Positions 8,174 to 16,852 of a stretch of 64,000 nucleotides of DNA are shown here, one piece after another. Position numbers and translations under genes: made by a program. The stretch lies in the NCBI RefSeq assembly GCF_014646095.1, contig NZ_BMMU01000002.1, positions 434,001 through 498,000 of the forward strand. Direction: 5' to 3'. Below the pieces are notes generated by a model. The model ran no database searches, had not been told where the DNA came from, and saw only the letters and a list, made by a program, of their open reading frames with translations. Within the stretch, counting starts at the first letter, position 1, and each line of letters opens with the position of its first letter. Source of the DNA: Streptomyces lacrimifluminis (GTDB lineage: Bacteria; Actinomycetota; Actinomycetes; Streptomycetales; Streptomycetaceae).

Positions 8174-9297
8174 CCGACAAGCTGCTGCACCACCGTGCCG
8201 AGGGTTCCGCCACCGCTCCCCCGCTGCTGCTCGGGCCCTCGCTCGGGACGTCGTACGCCCTCTGGGACAAGGTGGCGCCCGAGCTGTCCGTCACCCACCG
8301 GGTGGTCCGCTGGGACCTGCCCGGGCACGGGGGTTCGGCGCCCGGACTGATCGGGCCCGGGGCCACCGTCGGCGATCTGGCCGCGCTCGTGCTGGCCCTC
8401 GCCGACTCGCTCGGCATCGACCGATTCGCCTACGCGGGCGTGTCGTTGGGCGGCGCGGTCGGTCTGCATCTGGCCGTCCACCACCCCGAGCGGGTGTCGT
8501 CGCTCGCCGTTCTCTGCTCCTCGGCCCACTTCAACGGCAGCAAGCCGTGGGAGGAACGCGCCGCGCTGGTACGGCGCGACGGGCTGGCCGGGCTCGCGGA
8601 GAGTGCCGACGCGCGCTGGTTCACACCCGGGTTCACCGTGCCGGAGCTGGTCGCGGATCACCGGAACGCCGATCCGGACGCGTACGCCGCCTGCTGCGAC
8701 GCGCTCGGCGCCTTCGACCTGCGTGACCGGCTCGCCGGGATCGACGTGCCCACGCTGCTCGTCGCCGGGCGCCAGGACCCTGCCACTCCCCCTGCCCATC
8801 TGCGGGAGATCGCGGACACCGTGCCGGGTGCCACGCTCGTCGAACTTCCGGGCGCCTCGCATCTGGCGGTCGCGCAGTGCCCGGAGGCCGTACTGGCCGC
8901 GCTGCGCCCGCACTTCGGGGCGGCACCCCGGCGGGGCATGGAGGTGCGCCGGCAGGTGCTCGGCGACACGCACGTGGACGGGGCGCAGTCGCGGCAGACG
9001 CCCTTCACCGCACGCTTCCAGGACTTCATCTCGCGCTACGCGTGGGGCGAGATCTGGACCGACCCGACGCTCACCCGGCGCGAGCGCAGCATGATCACGC
9101 TCACCGCCCTGGTCGCCCACGGCCACTACGACGAACTGGCGATGCACGTCCGCGCGGCCCGCCGGAACGGGCTCACCCCCGAGGAGATCGGCGCCGTGCT
9201 GCTGCAGACGGCCGTGTACTGCGGGGTCCCGGCGGCCAACTCGGCCTTCGCGGCGGCGCAGCGCGTACTGGCGGAGGACGACGGTACGGAGGGCTGA
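8170..9297 (+). CDS. pcaL: Fused 3-oxoadipate enol-lactonase / 4-carboxymuconolactone decarboxylase
   Basis: A 375-residue bifunctional protein typical of actinomycetes. Residues 1-250 or so form the alpha/beta hydrolase lactonase (PcaD part) with nucleophile elbow GVSLGGAVG near residue 93 and a C-terminal His in ASHLAVAQCPE. Residues from about 257 onward are the decarboxylase (PcaC part), recognised by RRERSMITLTALVAHGHYDEL and ETG-like helices ending in YCGVPAANSAFAAA. Together they convert 4-carboxymuconolactone to beta-ketoadipate. The GTG start at 8170 overlaps the pcaB stop. A hairpin begins at its own stop codon, closing the operon. Confidence 0.95.
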   Translation: MTDKLLHHRAEGSATAPPLLLGPSLGTSYALWDKVAPELSVTHRVVRWDLPGHGGSAPGLIGPGATVGDLAALVLALADSLGIDRFAYAGVSLGGAVGLHLAVHHPERVSSLAVLCSSAHFNGSKPWEERAALVRRDGLAGLAESADARWFTPGFTVPELVADHRNADPDAYAACCDALGAFDLRDRLAGIDVPTLLVAGRQDPATPPAHLREIADTVPGATLVELPGASHLAVAQCPEAVLAALRPHFGAAPRRGMEVRRQVLGDTHVDGAQSRQTPFTARFQDFISRYAWGEIWTDPTLTRRERSMITLTALVAHGHYDELAMHVRAARRNGLTPEEIGAVLLQTAVYCGVPAANSAFAAAQRVLAEDDGTEG

Positions 9298-9325
9298 CCC
9301 TGCCGGTCGGGGCCTCGGCAGGGTC
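9296..9325 (+). terminator. Hairpin at the end of the pca operon
   Basis: Arms GACCCTGCCG and CGGCAGGGTC pair perfectly around a 10-nt loop. The left arm starts within the pcaL stop codon. No U-rich tail follows, as is common in Streptomyces. Confidence 0.6.
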
Positions 9326-9644
9326 GACGGCGTGGCTCCGGCCGTGAACCGGGCGTCGGCGGGCGCGAGTCTCAGCTCGCGGCTCGCGGTGAACCACCTC
9401 GACTCGGCCGTCCGCACCCGCGCCATGCCGTCTCCCTGCGGGCGGGCTCGCCCGCGCGGTCCGTGCCCGTCGGTTCGGCCGGTCAGACGCCTCGCGACGT
9501 CGACCGGGCCTCGCCGACATTGCGGCGGCCGTACGCGCGCCGGCGCCCCGGACGCCCGGGCAGTGGAGGCCACTTCGGCGGTACGAGTCCGGCGCGGGCG
9601 CGCACGGGGAGGCGTACGACGACATCTGCGAGGGGCCTGCGGAA

Positions 9645-9670
9645 GGCCCCGGAGCAGTTGCTCCGGGGCC
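9645..9670 (-). terminator. Strong hairpin downstream of the LAL-type gene
   Basis: A perfect 12-bp stem (GGCCCCGGAGCA with TGCTCCGGGGCC) has only a 2-nt gap. It lies 31 bp past the stop of the minus-strand LAL gene, between convergent genes, and so can act in both directions. The remaining DNA between 9326 and 9644 shows no gene. Confidence 0.75.
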
Positions 9671-9700
9671 CGATCAGCTGCACCCGGCGCCCCCGGCGGG

Positions 9701-12382
9701 TCAGCGCAACCCCCGTCCCGTCTCCAGCACCTCCCGTGCCTGGGCGACCAGGCCGTCCGCGCCGCACGACTTGGCCAGGGTCAGGCCGCGTTGGATCTCG
9801 GCGACCGAGCGGGCGGCGATGCCGTACTCGACGCGGGCCGCGGCGTGTTCGTACTGGCAGGGCGATGCCTCCAGATAGGCGACCGCCTGGGCGGCCAGGC
9901 GGACCGCCCGCTGGCCGGTCTCCAGGGCCGCGGCGCAGCGCAGGGCCTCGCCGATGGCGGTGTCCGTGCCGAACCGTTCGGCGTACCGGCGGGCGTCGGC
10001 GACCAGCACGGCGGCCCGGAGCGGGTCCTCCGTGGCCAGCGCGCGGGCGAGGTCGACGGCCCAGGTGGCGAGTACCGGGTTGTGGAAGCCCCGCCCGGTG
10101 GCCGCCTTCTCCGCGGCCTCCAGTTCGTTGATGCCCTCCTTGGTGCGGCCGACGGCGATGAGCAACCGGCCGCGTACCGCGCGGGGTTCGGGCAGCACGA
10201 TGGTGGACGGGTAGGGCGGGGCGAAGCCGTACTGCTCGGCGATCGCCCAGGCCTCCTGGACATGACCGCGGGCGAGGAGCGTGTCGACGAGGTTGCAGGT
10301 CGCCGACCAGTACAGGGGCAGACCGCGCCCCACGCGTTCGGCGAGACGCAGGGACTCGCGCAGGGACGTCTCGGCCTCTCTGAGGCGGCCCCGCCTGCGG
10401 TGCCCGAGACCGACGTACGCATGGGCGAGGGAGAGGTGTCCGCCGCTCCAGCCCGCCGTCTCATAGGCGCGCAGGGCGTCCATGTAGAGGGACTCGGCAC
10501 GGTCCAGACGGTCGGTGTAGGCGTACGCGCAGGCGAGCATCATCAGCAGCTCGATGCCCCACTCGGGGTCGGTCCAGCCGAGACCGGGAGCGAGGCGGCC
10601 GTTGACGAGGGCTCGGTCGCACATCTCCACGACCTCCTCGGCGTTCTCGCCGTGGGTCATGGCGTCGAAGCCGCGCAGGATGAGCAGCGCGCGCTCCGAG
10701 TTGTCCCGGCCGGTGCAGGGGCGGGCGAGGTCGGCGAGGCGCTCGGAGCGGCCCGGCGCCGTCACGTCGCCGCCGTGGATGCCCTCCAGCATGAAGTGCA
10801 CGCCCTGCAGACGCATCCGGGCGGGGCCGGGCTGGTGCCGGGCGGCCTCCGTCTCGACCGTGCGGACGGCCTCCTCCAACTGGTCGTTGTGCAGCAGGGC
10901 CTGCGAGAGCCGGACGATCGCGTCGACGCGCTGGTCGCCCTCCAGGCCGGGCATCGCGAGTGCGGTCTGGAGATGCCCGATGGTGGTGGCGGGTGCGGTG
11001 AGGTGGGTGGCGCTGCCCAGTTCGAAGAGCACGTGCGCGTGGCTCTCGGGCCGGGGCGGTTCCAGCAGGGCGCGCTCCAGACAGCGGCGGGCCGCGTCCG
11101 GGGCACCGACCGCCTGGTGTTCACGGGCGGCCTCGCGCAGCTGGTCGACGAGTTCCTCGTCGTCGTCCGGATACACGTGGAGCAGATGGTGGGAGGCCGC
11201 GGCGGCGCCGCGCCCGGACTCGGTGACGACCTGCGCGGCGATGCCGTGCATGGCGGTGCGCATCCCGTCCGGGATGGAGTCGTACACGGCGGTGGCGATC
11301 AGCGGGTGGACGAACTCCAGGTCGCTGTCGGCGACTTGACCGGCCGCCAGATGGGGCTCGGTGAGGATGCGGGCGGTGCACAGGAGGTTGGCGCAGCGGT
11401 AGGCCTCGTAGTGGCTGAGGGTGGCCAGCCGGGCCACGAGGTCCACGGAGATACCCGTACCGAGAATGGCCGCCGCCCAGGCGAAGCGGGTGGCTTCGAC
11501 GCCCAGTTCCTCCAGGCGGGCGACGAGGCCGCCGCCGCGTGCCGCGTTGTTGAGTTCGCGCAGTCGGCCGCAGGACGCCTCGACCGGGGCCAGTCCGGCG
11601 TCCTGGACCTTGGCGAGGAGCTCGACGGTCTCGTACGGGTTGCCGCCGGTGACCGCCCACACCTCGCGGCAGAACGGGGCGTCGGCGTGCGGGCCGAGGG
11701 TGGTGCGGGTGAGGCCGGCGGCGGCTGCCGGCGTCAGGGCGTCGAGCGTGGCGACGGGGCCGGCCGCCTTGGCGATCTCCTCCAGGTGGACGGCACGGCC
11801 GCCGGTGGCCTCGCCTGGCCTGCGGGCCACCACGACGAGGACGGACAGGTCGTCGAGCCGCTCGGCGAACGCGGCCAGCCAGCGCAGGCTCTCCTGGTCG
11901 GCCCAGTGGGCGTCGTCGATGAGCAGGACGAGCGGCCAGTCACGCTTGGCGAGCCGCCGTACGGCCGCGACCAGGCCGTCGCACACGCCCTGCGGGTCGG
12001 CCAGGCGGTCACCGGGCTCCGTGATGCCGAGGGCGGGGCCGGCGATGTCGTACCAGTCGCCGAGGTATTCGCGGGCCTCCTCCGGCATCAGCGAAAGGAG
12101 CGCGGGCTGCAACAACTGGCGCACGACGTTGAAGGGGACGGACCTGAGGGTCTCGCCGCCGCGCACCGACCACACCGTGCAGTTGCGCCGCTCGGCGATG
12201 CGCCGGGTTTCGGTCATCAGCGCGGTCTTGCCGAGACCCGCGTCGCCGGTGAAGAGCAACAGACTGCCCGAGGAGGAGTTGTCGACGCGCAAGGTGTCGA
12301 TCGCCTGTTCCACAGCGGCGATTTGCGTGTCGCGCTCCCACAGGGCGGCAGAGCCGGCCGTCCCGGGCCGTTCCTCCGTCAT
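9701..12382 (-). CDS. LAL-type (LuxR-family) AAA ATPase protein lacking the C-terminal HTH
   Basis: An 893-residue protein with an N-terminal STAND/AAA ATPase (Walker A GDAGLGKT near residue 45, Walker B LVLLIDDAHWAD near 155) and a long TPR-like helical middle and C-terminal region, as in large ATP-binding LuxR regulators. In such LAL regulators a LuxR helix-turn-helix of about 60 residues follows this region. Here the protein ends with AREVLETGRGLR, where that domain would be expected to begin, and none of the three frames downstream restores it. It may act without direct DNA binding, or be a C-terminally truncated regulator. The ATG at 12382 has a strong GGGGAGG ribosome site. It is monocistronic, with a hairpin terminator after it. 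Confidence 0.85.
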   Translation of the reverse strand: MTEERPGTAGSAALWERDTQIAAVEQAIDTLRVDNSSSGSLLLFTGDAGLGKTALMTETRRIAERRNCTVWSVRGGETLRSVPFNVVRQLLQPALLSLMPEEAREYLGDWYDIAGPALGITEPGDRLADPQGVCDGLVAAVRRLAKRDWPLVLLIDDAHWADQESLRWLAAFAERLDDLSVLVVVARRPGEATGGRAVHLEEIAKAAGPVATLDALTPAAAAGLTRTTLGPHADAPFCREVWAVTGGNPYETVELLAKVQDAGLAPVEASCGRLRELNNAARGGGLVARLEELGVEATRFAWAAAILGTGISVDLVARLATLSHYEAYRCANLLCTARILTEPHLAAGQVADSDLEFVHPLIATAVYDSIPDGMRTAMHGIAAQVVTESGRGAAAASHHLLHVYPDDDEELVDQLREAAREHQAVGAPDAARRCLERALLEPPRPESHAHVLFELGSATHLTAPATTIGHLQTALAMPGLEGDQRVDAIVRLSQALLHNDQLEEAVRTVETEAARHQPGPARMRLQGVHFMLEGIHGGDVTAPGRSERLADLARPCTGRDNSERALLILRGFDAMTHGENAEEVVEMCDRALVNGRLAPGLGWTDPEWGIELLMMLACAYAYTDRLDRAESLYMDALRAYETAGWSGGHLSLAHAYVGLGHRRRGRLREAETSLRESLRLAERVGRGLPLYWSATCNLVDTLLARGHVQEAWAIAEQYGFAPPYPSTIVLPEPRAVRGRLLIAVGRTKEGINELEAAEKAATGRGFHNPVLATWAVDLARALATEDPLRAAVLVADARRYAERFGTDTAIGEALRCAAALETGQRAVRLAAQAVAYLEASPCQYEHAAARVEYGIAARSVAEIQRGLTLAKSCGADGLVAQAREVLETGRGLR

Positions 12383-12902
12383 CCCGCTACCTCCCCAAGT
12401 CGCCTGAATGACGTACGAACTTGAGACTAGCCGTCCGGCTGCCGATGTGGAGGCGGGTCCGCGCAGGTGTTGCCGGGACGGGTGACAGGGAGTGCGCCAG
12501 GGCGACGCGGCGAATCCGCCACCGGCCGTCGTGAAAGGTCTCGACGACCGCCGGTCCCTCAGTCCTGGAATGAGGCTGACACTCCCGCGGAGCCCTGGTA
12601 GCGGGCTCGGTGGGAACTTCGAGTGGTACGGGTTCCGATGTCCTCGGCCGGTTCGCGACGGTGATCGCGGCCTGCTTCCTCCCCCTGGAAGGGGGTGGCG
12701 AGGCACCGGGACCGATGAACACGCATCCGCCCCTCGCGCTGACGTTCCCCTTCCGGCCGGTGGGCACAGCAGCGGTCGCGGCCGGGACGCCGACCTCTCG
12801 TATCCCGCTATCTCGGTATCTCGTCCCGCCTTTCTGCGCCGTTCCCGGCGGAAAGGGGACTCCTCTCATCCGCCTTTCACGCGAGCCTCATACGGTGGGG
12901 GC
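12383..12902. other. 520-bp intergenic region with no convincing gene
   Basis: This stretch separates the divergent LAL and DUF2510 genes. Open frames in it have no recognisable domain. Near the right end, TACGGT at 12891-12896 resembles a -10 box only a few bases before the DUF2510 start, so that transcript may be leaderless or nearly so. Confidence 0.5.
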
Positions 12903-13916
12903 ATGACGCAGGAGACTCCTCCCGGCTGGTACCCCGACCCCGGGCAGACAAGTGAAGGCCCCGCCACCGAGCGCTGGTGGGACGGTAGGACATGGACGGA
13001 ACAGACCCGTCCCGAGGGCTCGGCCGCCGCCTGGGGTCCCCCGGTGCTGGCCGCCGGCGGGGCGTACCCGGCGTATCCCGACCGTCCGCCGCCGGGCGCC
13101 CGGCGCGGACTGCGCACCGGCATAGCCGTCGCGGTGGCGATCGCCGTCCTCGCCGGCATAGGCGGCGGCGTGTACGCGCTGACCAAGGACGACGGGGGCA
13201 GCGGCAGCAACGTGGGCTCGCAGGTACCCGGCGGCCAGGGCGGGACAGGTGGTCAGGGCGGGCCCGGCGGCCAGAACGGCGGCGGTCAGGGCGGGCCCGG
13301 TGGTGGCACCGGCGGCGGGCCCGGTGGCGGCTCGGGCGGGCAGACGCCGGACCCGCAGCAGTCGGAGCCCTCCGAGAGCCCGAAGATCGACAGCGGTTCC
13401 GTGCCCGACTCCATCAACGGGATCAGCATCCCGATCCCCGACGGCTGGTACGGCCAGTCGATCACCGTGGGCGGGCAGGTGACCTCGGACAGCTCGTACA
13501 AGTGCCCGGGTGACACGACGAAGACCTGCACCAAGGGCGGGGCCTACTCGGCGCCCGCGGTGGCACTGGGCACGTCGGGCAGCACGGCCGAGGCGGTCGC
13601 GAAGGCGGACATCTCGGCGAACGCCGAGGAGTCCTACGGCGGGACGACCTACGGGAAGATCACCTCGCACGACGTACTGGCGTCCAAGGCGGTGACCGTT
13701 GCCGGACAGAAGGGCTATCTGGTCCGCTGGAAGGCCGTGACGAGCAAGGGCGCCGACGGCATCGTCGAGTCGCTGGCCTTCCCCGCGCCGTCGAACCCCC
13801 AGCAGATGGTCATCGTCCGATTCGGTGTCGACGCCGACCAGAAGGAGTCGGTGATCGACGAGATCACCGCGGGCATCAAGGTCTCCTCGGCCGGCGGAAG
13901 CGGGCAGAACGTCTGA
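12903..13916 (+). CDS. DUF2510 membrane-anchored protein with Gly-rich linker
   Basis: A 337-residue protein of unknown function. The N terminus has a DUF2510 motif (PPGWYPDPGQ, then RWWDGRTWTEQ; residues 6-37). A transmembrane helix at about 72-94 (IAVAVAIAVLAGIGGGVYAL) is followed by a low-complexity Gly/Gln linker (about 103-150) and an outer domain from about 165 with two cysteines, likely disulfide-bonded (YKCPGD, KTCTKGG). The topology suggests a cytoplasmic DUF2510 head and an extracytoplasmic C-terminal domain. Another DUF2510 protein lies 3 kb downstream. A longer reading is open upstream, but the ATG at 12903 begins exactly at the domain and has GGTGGGGG before it. Confidence 0.85.
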   Translation: MTQETPPGWYPDPGQTSEGPATERWWDGRTWTEQTRPEGSAAAWGPPVLAAGGAYPAYPDRPPPGARRGLRTGIAVAVAIAVLAGIGGGVYALTKDDGGSGSNVGSQVPGGQGGTGGQGGPGGQNGGGQGGPGGGTGGGPGGGSGGQTPDPQQSEPSESPKIDSGSVPDSINGISIPIPDGWYGQSITVGGQVTSDSSYKCPGDTTKTCTKGGAYSAPAVALGTSGSTAEAVAKADISANAEESYGGTTYGKITSHDVLASKAVTVAGQKGYLVRWKAVTSKGADGIVESLAFPAPSNPQQMVIVRFGVDADQKESVIDEITAGIKVSSAGGSGQNV

Positions 13917-13952
13917 TCCGCCGATCCGCACCCCGGGCCGGTGGACGTGGAT

Positions 13953-13999
13953 CGGCCGGGTGGGGCGCCTCTCCGCTCAAGAGGAACCCCACCCGGCCG
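13953..13999. terminator. Hairpin between convergent DUF2510 and TetR genes
   Basis: Arms CGGCCGGGTGGGG (13953-13965) and CCCCACCCGGCCG (13987-13999) pair perfectly over 13 bp around a 21-nt loop. Its position between converging genes suits a bidirectional terminator. Confidence 0.7.
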
Positions 14000-14084
14000 G
14001 GGGGTGCGCGCCGCCCCCGTCCCCACGGGTCGGCGCGGACAGGTCACCGTCGGGCCGGGCACGGCACGGACGGCGGCCTGTGTC

Positions 14085-14696
14085 TCAGGTGATGCCGAGT
14101 GCGGGCAGCACCGCGGCCTCCACGAATCCGACGAGGTACTCCGGGTCGGCGTACCGCCCCTCCAGGACCGGACGGGCCCGCAGGACGCCCATCATCTGCG
14201 CCGGCACGTACTCCAGCGCCGGATGGCCGGCGGGGACCTCGCCGCGCTCGACCGCGCGGTGGATCATCTCGCGGAACGCGGCCAGCTCCGGTTCGACGAT
14301 CGCGTCGCGCAGCGCCTTCTGGAGCTCCGGGTCCTGCATGGCGGCATGACCGAGAGCCTGCAGCAGCTGGGTGTCGTGCCCCGACGCCTCGCCCGCCGCC
14401 CGCGCCGCCGCGCGCAGGTCCCCGGCGAGGGACCCCGTGTCGACGGCGAAACGGGCACGGCGGTTGGCGCGCAGCGCGGCGGCGACGAACTGCGGCTTCG
14501 TCTTCCACTGCCGGTAGAGCGTCGACTTGCTGCACCGCGCGCTGGCGGCGACGCCCTCCATGGTCAGCGCCTCGTATCCGCACTCGCGGATCTGGCGGAG
14601 CACGGCGTCGAAGTACTCCTGCTCACGCTCCGGCGTGATCTTGGAGCGGCGCGAGGCGACGACCGGTTCCGGTCCCTCCGCGGCCTGCGACGTCAT
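14085..14696 (-). CDS. TetR-family transcriptional regulator
   Basis: A 203-residue TetR-type repressor. The helix-turn-helix lies at about residues 38-66 (CGYEALTMEGVAASARCSKSTLYRQW), with a helical ligand-binding region after it. It is divergent from a PAP2-DMT gene pair. The 240-bp space between them contains several nested palindromes (14784-14855), so autoregulation and control of the pair are likely. A longer open frame reaches 14786, but that leader has no homology-like features; the ATG at 14696 fits the usual length. The effector is unknown. Confidence 0.88.
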   Translation of the reverse strand: MTSQAAEGPEPVVASRRSKITPEREQEYFDAVLRQIRECGYEALTMEGVAASARCSKSTLYRQWKTKPQFVAAALRANRRARFAVDTGSLAGDLRAAARAAGEASGHDTQLLQALGHAAMQDPELQKALRDAIVEPELAAFREMIHRAVERGEVPAGHPALEYVPAQMMGVLRARPVLEGRYADPEYLVGFVEAAVLPALGIT

Positions 14697-14783
14697 GACT
14701 GCGCTCCCTGTGGGTTTCGTTCCGGTGGTCGTTGCCGACGGGCCGCTCTGCGGCTTATTCCCGATTGCAGTGTGTCGTAAGTC

Positions 14784-14855
14784 CATCGATACGCCAGTGT
14801 ACCGGTACGGATTCGTTTCGGTACACTCTCGTATCGGTACACCAACGTATCGATG
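14784..14855. promoter_or_regulatory. Nested palindrome array between TetR and PAP2 genes
   Basis: An outer pair, CATCGATACG (14784-14793) and CGTATCGATG (14846-14855), encloses an inner pair, AGTGTACCG (14796-14804) and CGGTACACT (14819-14827). A further CGTATCGGTACAC (14830-14842) repeats the same half-site. All share TATCG/GTAC-type half-sites and lie in a relatively AT-rich patch. This is a good candidate for two or more TetR operator sites overlapping promoters on both strands. Confidence 0.65.
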
Positions 14856-14936
14856 AGACGAGCGCCCGTACAGACGAGTTCCCGCCCATCACGCACCACG
14901 TGCGCACACGCGCCACCTCAGGGAAAGGGCCGGGGG

Positions 14937-15737
14937 ATGAAAGCCAGCACCGAGCCTGCCAAGGCGGAGCCCGTCGGCATACGACGGCCGCCGCTCGTCC
15001 GTGAACTCCTGCTGGTGGCAGGGCTGTTCCTGGTCTACAAACTCGGCCGGCAGCTGGCGACCGGGCACACCGCCGAGGCCTTCCGGAACGCGCGTCGCGT
15101 CTGGGACGGGGAGCGGGCCCTGCACCTCCCCGGCGAGGGCGCCGTGCAGGCGGCCCTGCTGCACAGCGACACCACGATCCACTTCGCGAACACCTACTAC
15201 GCGACCGTGCACTTCCCGGCCACCGTCGCCTTCCTGGTCTGGCTCTACCTGCGACGCCCCGCCCACTACGTCTGGGCCCGCCGGGTCCTCGCCGCGGTCA
15301 CCGGGGCGGCCCTGGTGATCCATCTCACCTTCCCGCTGGCCCCGCCGCGACTGCTGGGCGAGGCGGGCCTCATCGACACCGGGCAGGTGTTCGGGCCGAC
15401 GGTCTACGGCGCCTCACCCGAGGCGGACACCCTGTCCAACCAGTTCGCGGCCATGCCGTCGCTGCACTTCGGCTGGGCCCTGATGGTGGCGGGCGGCCTG
15501 ATCGTCGCGACCCGCTCACGCCTGCGCTGGCTGTGGCTGCTGCATCCGCTGGTGACGCTGCTGGTGATCGTCGGTACGGCGAACCACTACTGGCTCGACG
15601 CGATCGTGGCCTCGGCCCTGCTGGGCATCGCCCTCGCGGTCGTCCACGCACCCCACCGCACCGAGTCCACGGCCGCGGGGCAGAGCAGGCGGCTCGCCCC
15701 GGCCGACGAACCCGTCCTCGTGGGAGCCGGCCGATGA
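14937..15737 (+). CDS. PAP2-superfamily membrane phosphatase / inositol-phosphorylceramide-synthase-like protein
   Basis: An integral membrane protein of 266 residues with about six helices. It belongs to the PAP2 superfamily branch resembling inositol phosphorylceramide synthases, judged from PSLHFGW (near residue 173) and ANHYWLDAI with the H-to-D spacing of the last PAP2 motif (near 215-222). Members cleave or transfer phosphate head groups of lipids. The ATG at 14937 follows a GGGGG ribosome site. Its stop overlaps the start of a DMT transporter gene (ATGA), indicating an operon, probably controlled by the divergent TetR. Confidence 0.83.
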   Translation: MKASTEPAKAEPVGIRRPPLVRELLLVAGLFLVYKLGRQLATGHTAEAFRNARRVWDGERALHLPGEGAVQAALLHSDTTIHFANTYYATVHFPATVAFLVWLYLRRPAHYVWARRVLAAVTGAALVIHLTFPLAPPRLLGEAGLIDTGQVFGPTVYGASPEADTLSNQFAAMPSLHFGWALMVAGGLIVATRSRLRWLWLLHPLVTLLVIVGTANHYWLDAIVASALLGIALAVVHAPHRTESTAAGQSRRLAPADEPVLVGAGR

Positions 15738-16768
15738 ACGCCGCCACGCTCGCCGCCGTCGTCCTCTCCCTCTTCTCCGCCGTCGCCTACGCCGCCGCGG
15801 CCGTCGCCCAGGAACGGCTCGCCTCCCGCAACGCCGACGCGGGGATACGGCGACTTCTGGCGTCCGGCGCCTGGTGGGGCTCGGTGCTGCTCAACGCGGG
15901 CGGCGCACTGCTGCATGTCATCGCCCTCAACTACGGACCGCTCACGGTGGTCCAGCCGCTGGGTGCGCTCACGCTGGTCGCCGCGGTGCCGCTGGGCGCG
16001 CGGGTCGCCGGGCGCCGGGTCAGCGCGGTGGAGTGGCGCGGGACCGCGCTGACGCTGCTCGGCCTGGCGGCGATCCTGGTGACGGCGTCCGGTCCGGCAC
16101 CGGACGACGTCCTGAGTCTCCCGGAGGCCCTGGCGGTCGCGGGTACGACGATGGTCCTGATCGGGGTGCTGGCCCGCCCCGGCGCCCGGCCCGGCCTGCG
16201 GCACGCGAGCGCGTCCGGTATCGCGTCCGGGGTGGCCTCGGCGCTCACCCAGACGGTCACGGTCGCGGCCACGGACCACTCGGGCCCGGTGATCGGCTGG
16301 CAGGTGATCGGGGTGGCGCTGCTGGTCGCGGCGTTCGCGGCGGGTGGCCTGATCCTGTCCCAGACCGCCTACCGGGGAGGCCTCGGCGGTCCGCTGGCGC
16401 TGGTGACGCTGGCCAATCCGGTCGCCGCGGCGGTGATCGGCCTGACGCTGCTCGGCGAGCGGCTCCAGGGCGGGGCCTCGGGTCTGCTCCTGGCGCTGGC
16501 GGGCGCGGGGCTCGCGGGATGGGGTGTGGTGACACTGTCCAGGGCGACGCCGAAGCCGGTTTCCGTACCGGTGCCTCCGGAACGCGTCACGATTCCGGCA
16601 TCGACTTCGGCTACGGCTACGGCATCGACTTCGACAGCGGCGTCCGCCCTGGCCGGCGAGGAGCATCCGGTGGCGTCGGTTCTCGCGCTGGAGGCTCGTT
16701 CGGCACCCGTCGAACCGTCGTTGATGCCCCGGCAGCCGTCGGAGCCGGGGCACCTCACATCGCTGTGA
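15734..16768 (+). CDS. DMT/EamA-type multidrug or metabolite transporter
   Basis: A membrane protein of 344 residues with roughly ten hydrophobic segments over the first 285 residues and two internally similar halves, as in the drug/metabolite transporter superfamily. Helices are evident in LNYGPLTVVQPLGALTLVAA and LVTLANPVAAAVIGLTLLGE. The last 60 residues are a Ser/Thr/Ala-rich cytoplasmic tail. It overlaps the PAP2 gene by ATGA. The pairing suggests lipid or precursor movement linked to the phosphatase, but the substrate cannot be told from sequence. Confidence 0.8.
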   Translation: MNAATLAAVVLSLFSAVAYAAAAVAQERLASRNADAGIRRLLASGAWWGSVLLNAGGALLHVIALNYGPLTVVQPLGALTLVAAVPLGARVAGRRVSAVEWRGTALTLLGLAAILVTASGPAPDDVLSLPEALAVAGTTMVLIGVLARPGARPGLRHASASGIASGVASALTQTVTVAATDHSGPVIGWQVIGVALLVAAFAAGGLILSQTAYRGGLGGPLALVTLANPVAAAVIGLTLLGERLQGGASGLLLALAGAGLAGWGVVTLSRATPKPVSVPVPPERVTIPASTSATATASTSTAASALAGEEHPVASVLALEARSAPVEPSLMPRQPSEPGHLTSL

Positions 16769-16850
16769 ACCGACCGGCCCCTGTGAACACACCTGTGTAC
16801 AGGGGCCTCGGTCGACCGTTGTGAACCGACCCGTCCTCCGTGAACCGACC
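16765..16850 (+). repeat. Three direct copies of GTGAACCGACC
   Basis: The 11-mer GTGAACCGACC occurs at 16765-16775, 16821-16831 and 16840-16850, around the terminator hairpin. The first copy overlaps the end of the DMT gene. The purpose is unknown; slippage-type duplication is the simplest reading. Confidence 0.6.
16776..16807. terminator. Two-part hairpin between convergent genes
   Basis: Outer arms GGCCCCTGT and ACAGGGGCC enclose inner arms ACACA and TGTGT. It follows the DMT stop by 7 bp and lies before the end of the minus-strand scramblase-like gene. Confidence 0.65.
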
Positions 16851-16852
16851 TG

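Noticed and set aside
9332..12424. Plus-strand open frame of about 1030 codons
   Set aside because: It runs opposite to the LAL gene, shows no domain, and has the Gly/Val/Arg-rich composition typical of antisense frames in high-GC DNA.
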